Position numbers and translations under genes: made by a program
Shown: positions 61,315 to 64,000 of the stretch, in pieces
Layout of the letters: the number at the start of each line of letters is the position of its first letter
How positions within the stretch are numbered: the first letter of the stretch is position 1
Source: Polyangium fumosum
GTDB taxonomy: Bacteria; Myxococcota_A; Polyangia; Polyangiales; Polyangiaceae
DNA length: 64,000 nt
Reading direction: 5' to 3'
NCBI RefSeq assembly: GCF_005144585.1
Contig: NZ_SSMQ01000001.1
Coordinates: 124,001-188,000 of the forward strand
The notes under the pieces: model-generated
Told to the model about the DNA's origin: nothing
Databases searched by the model: none
The model's input: the letters and a program-made list of their open reading frames with translations, nothing else

Positions 61315-61539
61315 ATGGCTGGCAACAAGCAGTGCGGAGAGCACACCGAGCTCGCGTCGAACAGCGCTGTCCGCGTGACGCGGTGCACGTGCGGCACGGT
61401 CCACGTCACCATGCTTCAGAACGGCGTGACGGTGCGCATGTCGGCCGACGCCCTCCGCAACGCGTGGGCAGGGCTGAAGGGCGCGATCGATCGGATGGAT
61501 GAGCCGGTGCCGAGCTTCGGCAGCTCGATCATCAACTAG
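61315..61539 (+). CDS. 74-residue conserved-looking small protein
   Basis: The 74-residue protein has a central CTCGTVHVTMLQNGVTVRMS segment with two Cys (CTC), preceded by MAGNKQCGEH and followed by LRNAWAGLKGAIDRM. The ATG has CGGAGG nine to ten bases upstream. There is a possible two-Cys metal site with the earlier Cys and His, so a small metal-binding domain is plausible; this is inference. The gene lies between two minus-strand transcripts. Confidence 0.65.
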   Translation: MAGNKQCGEHTELASNSAVRVTRCTCGTVHVTMLQNGVTVRMSADALRNAWAGLKGAIDRMDEPVPSFGSSIIN

Positions 61540-61578
61540 CGTTCGCGAGGAACCGGGGAGGGGGAGGGAAGGGCGCGC

Positions 61579-61600
61579 GGGGGGAGGCGGCCCTCCCCCC
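61579..61600. terminator. Hairpin between convergent genes
   Basis: A perfect 9-bp G/C stem (GGGGGGAGG / CCTCCCCCC) with a four-base loop lies between the small gene (ends 61539) and gltA (ends 61626). No T tract. Confidence 0.45.
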
Positions 61601-61625
61601 ACGCAGGCCCGAGGCGGCAAGCGCG

Positions 61626-62927
<1,302 letters not shown>

Positions 62928-63165
62928 GCGTCCTCCTTTCACCACACCCGCCGCAGCGGCGGCATAAGTACCACGGCTCCTCTGCATAAGCCGAGCGGAA
63001 CCACACGGGAAGTCTCCACGTGGACGCAAATCCTGTGAGGACGCCGGAAAACGCAGGCTTTTGCGCGAGGAAGTGTTGGTCTGGCCACCAAGCGCCGCGG
63101 CGAGCGAGGGGTCTCTCGGGGCAAACCGCGCGGCGGCCCGGGAAAACTTTGGTACGTACACGAGG

Positions 63166-63813
63166 ATGGCCGCGCTCGAGCCGATGGTCCGGGGCAAGCT
63201 CGCCTCTCACCCCGAAGCGTCCGCGTTCGCCGCCGAGGTCCTGCGGGTCCATCGGCGCTACGCGACGGAGATCGTGCAAGCGTACGCGCTCTGTCCGTTC
63301 GTCCGGGATGTGGACGTGGCGTTCGGGAGGTTCTGCGTGATGCTCGACCACGAGCCCGATCTCGATGCGACGCGAGACGCCGTCGTCGCGGCGCAAAGCA
63401 ACGTGCTGCACGTGGTCTTCCCGCTCTCGCTGCCGGCGCCGAACGTGTTCGAGCGGTTCGCGTCGACGCTGCTTGCCCGGCTGCAAGGGTTTTTCCCGGA
63501 GGCGCCGGTGATGGCGGCGTTTCACCCCGCGCTCGTCGGGGATCGCGACGCGCCGCATCGTCTCATCGGGCTCTTGCGCCGCGCGCCCGACCCGTTCGTG
63601 CAGTTCATCCCCGCAGGCATGCACGAGGGCGGCACGGTGTTCGCGACCTCGATCGAGGAGTTCGAGGCGAGCGCCGTCGACCGTTCGGAGCTGAACTTCA
63701 AGAAGCTCACAGGCGAGCCGATCGAAGCGCTGCTCGCGCGGGCGCAGGAGATCCGCGCGGATCGAGATCGGGCGTACGCGCGCTTCGCCAGCCTCGTGGG
63801 CCCGGCGGCGTAG
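63166..63813 (+). CDS. DUF1415-like protein
   Basis: The 215-residue protein has a segment RRYATEIVQAYALCPFVRDV near its N-terminus, similar to DUF1415 proteins (which have an LCPFA motif), and a later HRLIGLLRRAPDPFVQFI that fits the family's loop. Function is unknown. The ATG 63166 is chosen; an ORF start at 63061 has no support. It is followed by the HU-gene terminator on the other strand. Confidence 0.5.
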   Translation: MAALEPMVRGKLASHPEASAFAAEVLRVHRRYATEIVQAYALCPFVRDVDVAFGRFCVMLDHEPDLDATRDAVVAAQSNVLHVVFPLSLPAPNVFERFASTLLARLQGFFPEAPVMAAFHPALVGDRDAPHRLIGLLRRAPDPFVQFIPAGMHEGGTVFATSIEEFEASAVDRSELNFKKLTGEPIEALLARAQEIRADRDRAYARFASLVGPAA

Positions 63814-63822
63814 GCGCGGGAC

Positions 63823-63884
63823 AAAAAAGAAAACGGGCCGCGCGTCGGCTTCGCACACGCGAAGACCGACGTTCCGCGACCCGT
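63823..63884 (-). terminator. Rho-independent terminator of the HU-like gene
   Basis: A long imperfect stem (outer ACGGGCCGCG / CGCGACCCGT, inner CGTCGGCTTCGC / GCGAAGACCGACG) is followed on the minus strand by TTTTCTTTTTT. It ends transcription from the HU-like gene 32 bp upstream. Confidence 0.75.
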
Positions 63885-63915
63885 GCCCCGTCCGTCATCG
63901 AACGGGAGCGAAGGC

Positions 63916-64000
63916 TCAGCCCATCGCGTCCTTGACCGCCTTGATCGGGCGGGCGCGGACCGTCTTGCTCGCCGGCTTCGCCGGGAACGTCATCGGCTGC
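63916..64000 (-). CDS. HU-family DNA-binding protein (3' end only)
   Basis: The last 27 codons in the window read QPMTFPAKPASKTVRARPIKAV-type sequence ending KDAMG and a TGA. The basic tail with PAK-x2-V-(R/K)-x-R-P-x-K-x-(L/V)-K-D-A is that of HU/IHF proteins, which bend DNA. The start is outside the window. It has its own terminator just after the stop. Confidence 0.65.
   Translation of the reverse strand, partial: QPMTFPAKPASKTVRARPIKAVKDAMG

Overview
The window comes from a very GC-rich genome whose gene content points to a predatory or soil myxobacterium, most likely order Polyangiales (Polyangium/Sorangium-like). That is an inference from four things: three eukaryotic-type Ser/Thr kinases (two fused to an ATPase and a TPR-like helical tail), an FHA-sigma54 activator, many lipoproteins with a Gly-rich (GGxGG) linker after the lipobox, and a Cys-rich protein with a MYXO-CTERM-like tail. 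There are no tRNAs, rRNAs, CRISPR arrays, IS elements or prophage genes. Most genes stand alone or in two- to three-gene runs, and several divergent pairs share short promoter regions.

Left edge (1-4.7 kb): a tandem array of two small secreted Cys-containing families. A minus-strand 304-aa protein (R) and a plus-strand ~160-aa protein (F) share an almost identical bidirectional promoter. The array reads R0/F1, R1, R2/F2 and runs off the window. A Cys-rich lipoprotein follows. 4.7-10.5 kb: an outer-membrane-like protein with an unresolved start, a divergent ECF-like sigma factor with hydrophobic tail segments, a Pro-rich beta-barrel protein, TsaE, an MlaE-type permease and a methyltransferase. 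10.5-23.4 kb: a DUF4157 protein with a glycine-zipper tail plus a partner gene, a PPC-like lipoprotein, an FHA protein divergent from a 1,096-aa kinase-ATPase, an SMP-30 lipoprotein, an OPT transporter, and two lipoproteins (one with a VWA domain).

23.4-33.4 kb: a 1,312-aa kinase-ATPase, a frameshifted Asp-box remnant, two more surface lipoproteins, and an apparent self-contained sigma54 module. In that module an FHA-AAA+ activator is followed by thirteen 21-bp repeats, three helically phased GGACAAA boxes, a -24/-12 promoter and a gene of unknown function. 33.5-44.3 kb: a flavin reductase, a tandem Usp protein with a 40-aa membrane peptide, a porin-like protein, a hybrid histidine kinase, a nicotinate phosphoribosyltransferase-like protein, a probable structured RNA with its own terminator, an AraC regulator divergent from a Gfo/Idh/MocA oxidoreductase, an ArsA/GET3-like ATPase and an assimilatory APS/PAPS reductase.

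44.5-64 kb: two HAD phosphatases flanking a LarA-like protein, an aldo/keto reductase, a HEXXH protein with a partner, adenylosuccinate lyase, a membrane kinase overlapping a TPR-like protein, a Usp protein, a lipoprotein gamma-glutamyltransferase, and a Cys-rich secreted protein. These are followed by a three-gene coupled operon with a copper type II (PHM-like) monooxygenase-like lipoprotein, then citrate synthase, a DUF1415-like protein and the 3' end of an HU-type gene. Housekeeping genes (tsaE, purB, gltA, cysH, HU) are scattered among signalling and envelope genes, with no sign of a recently acquired island.
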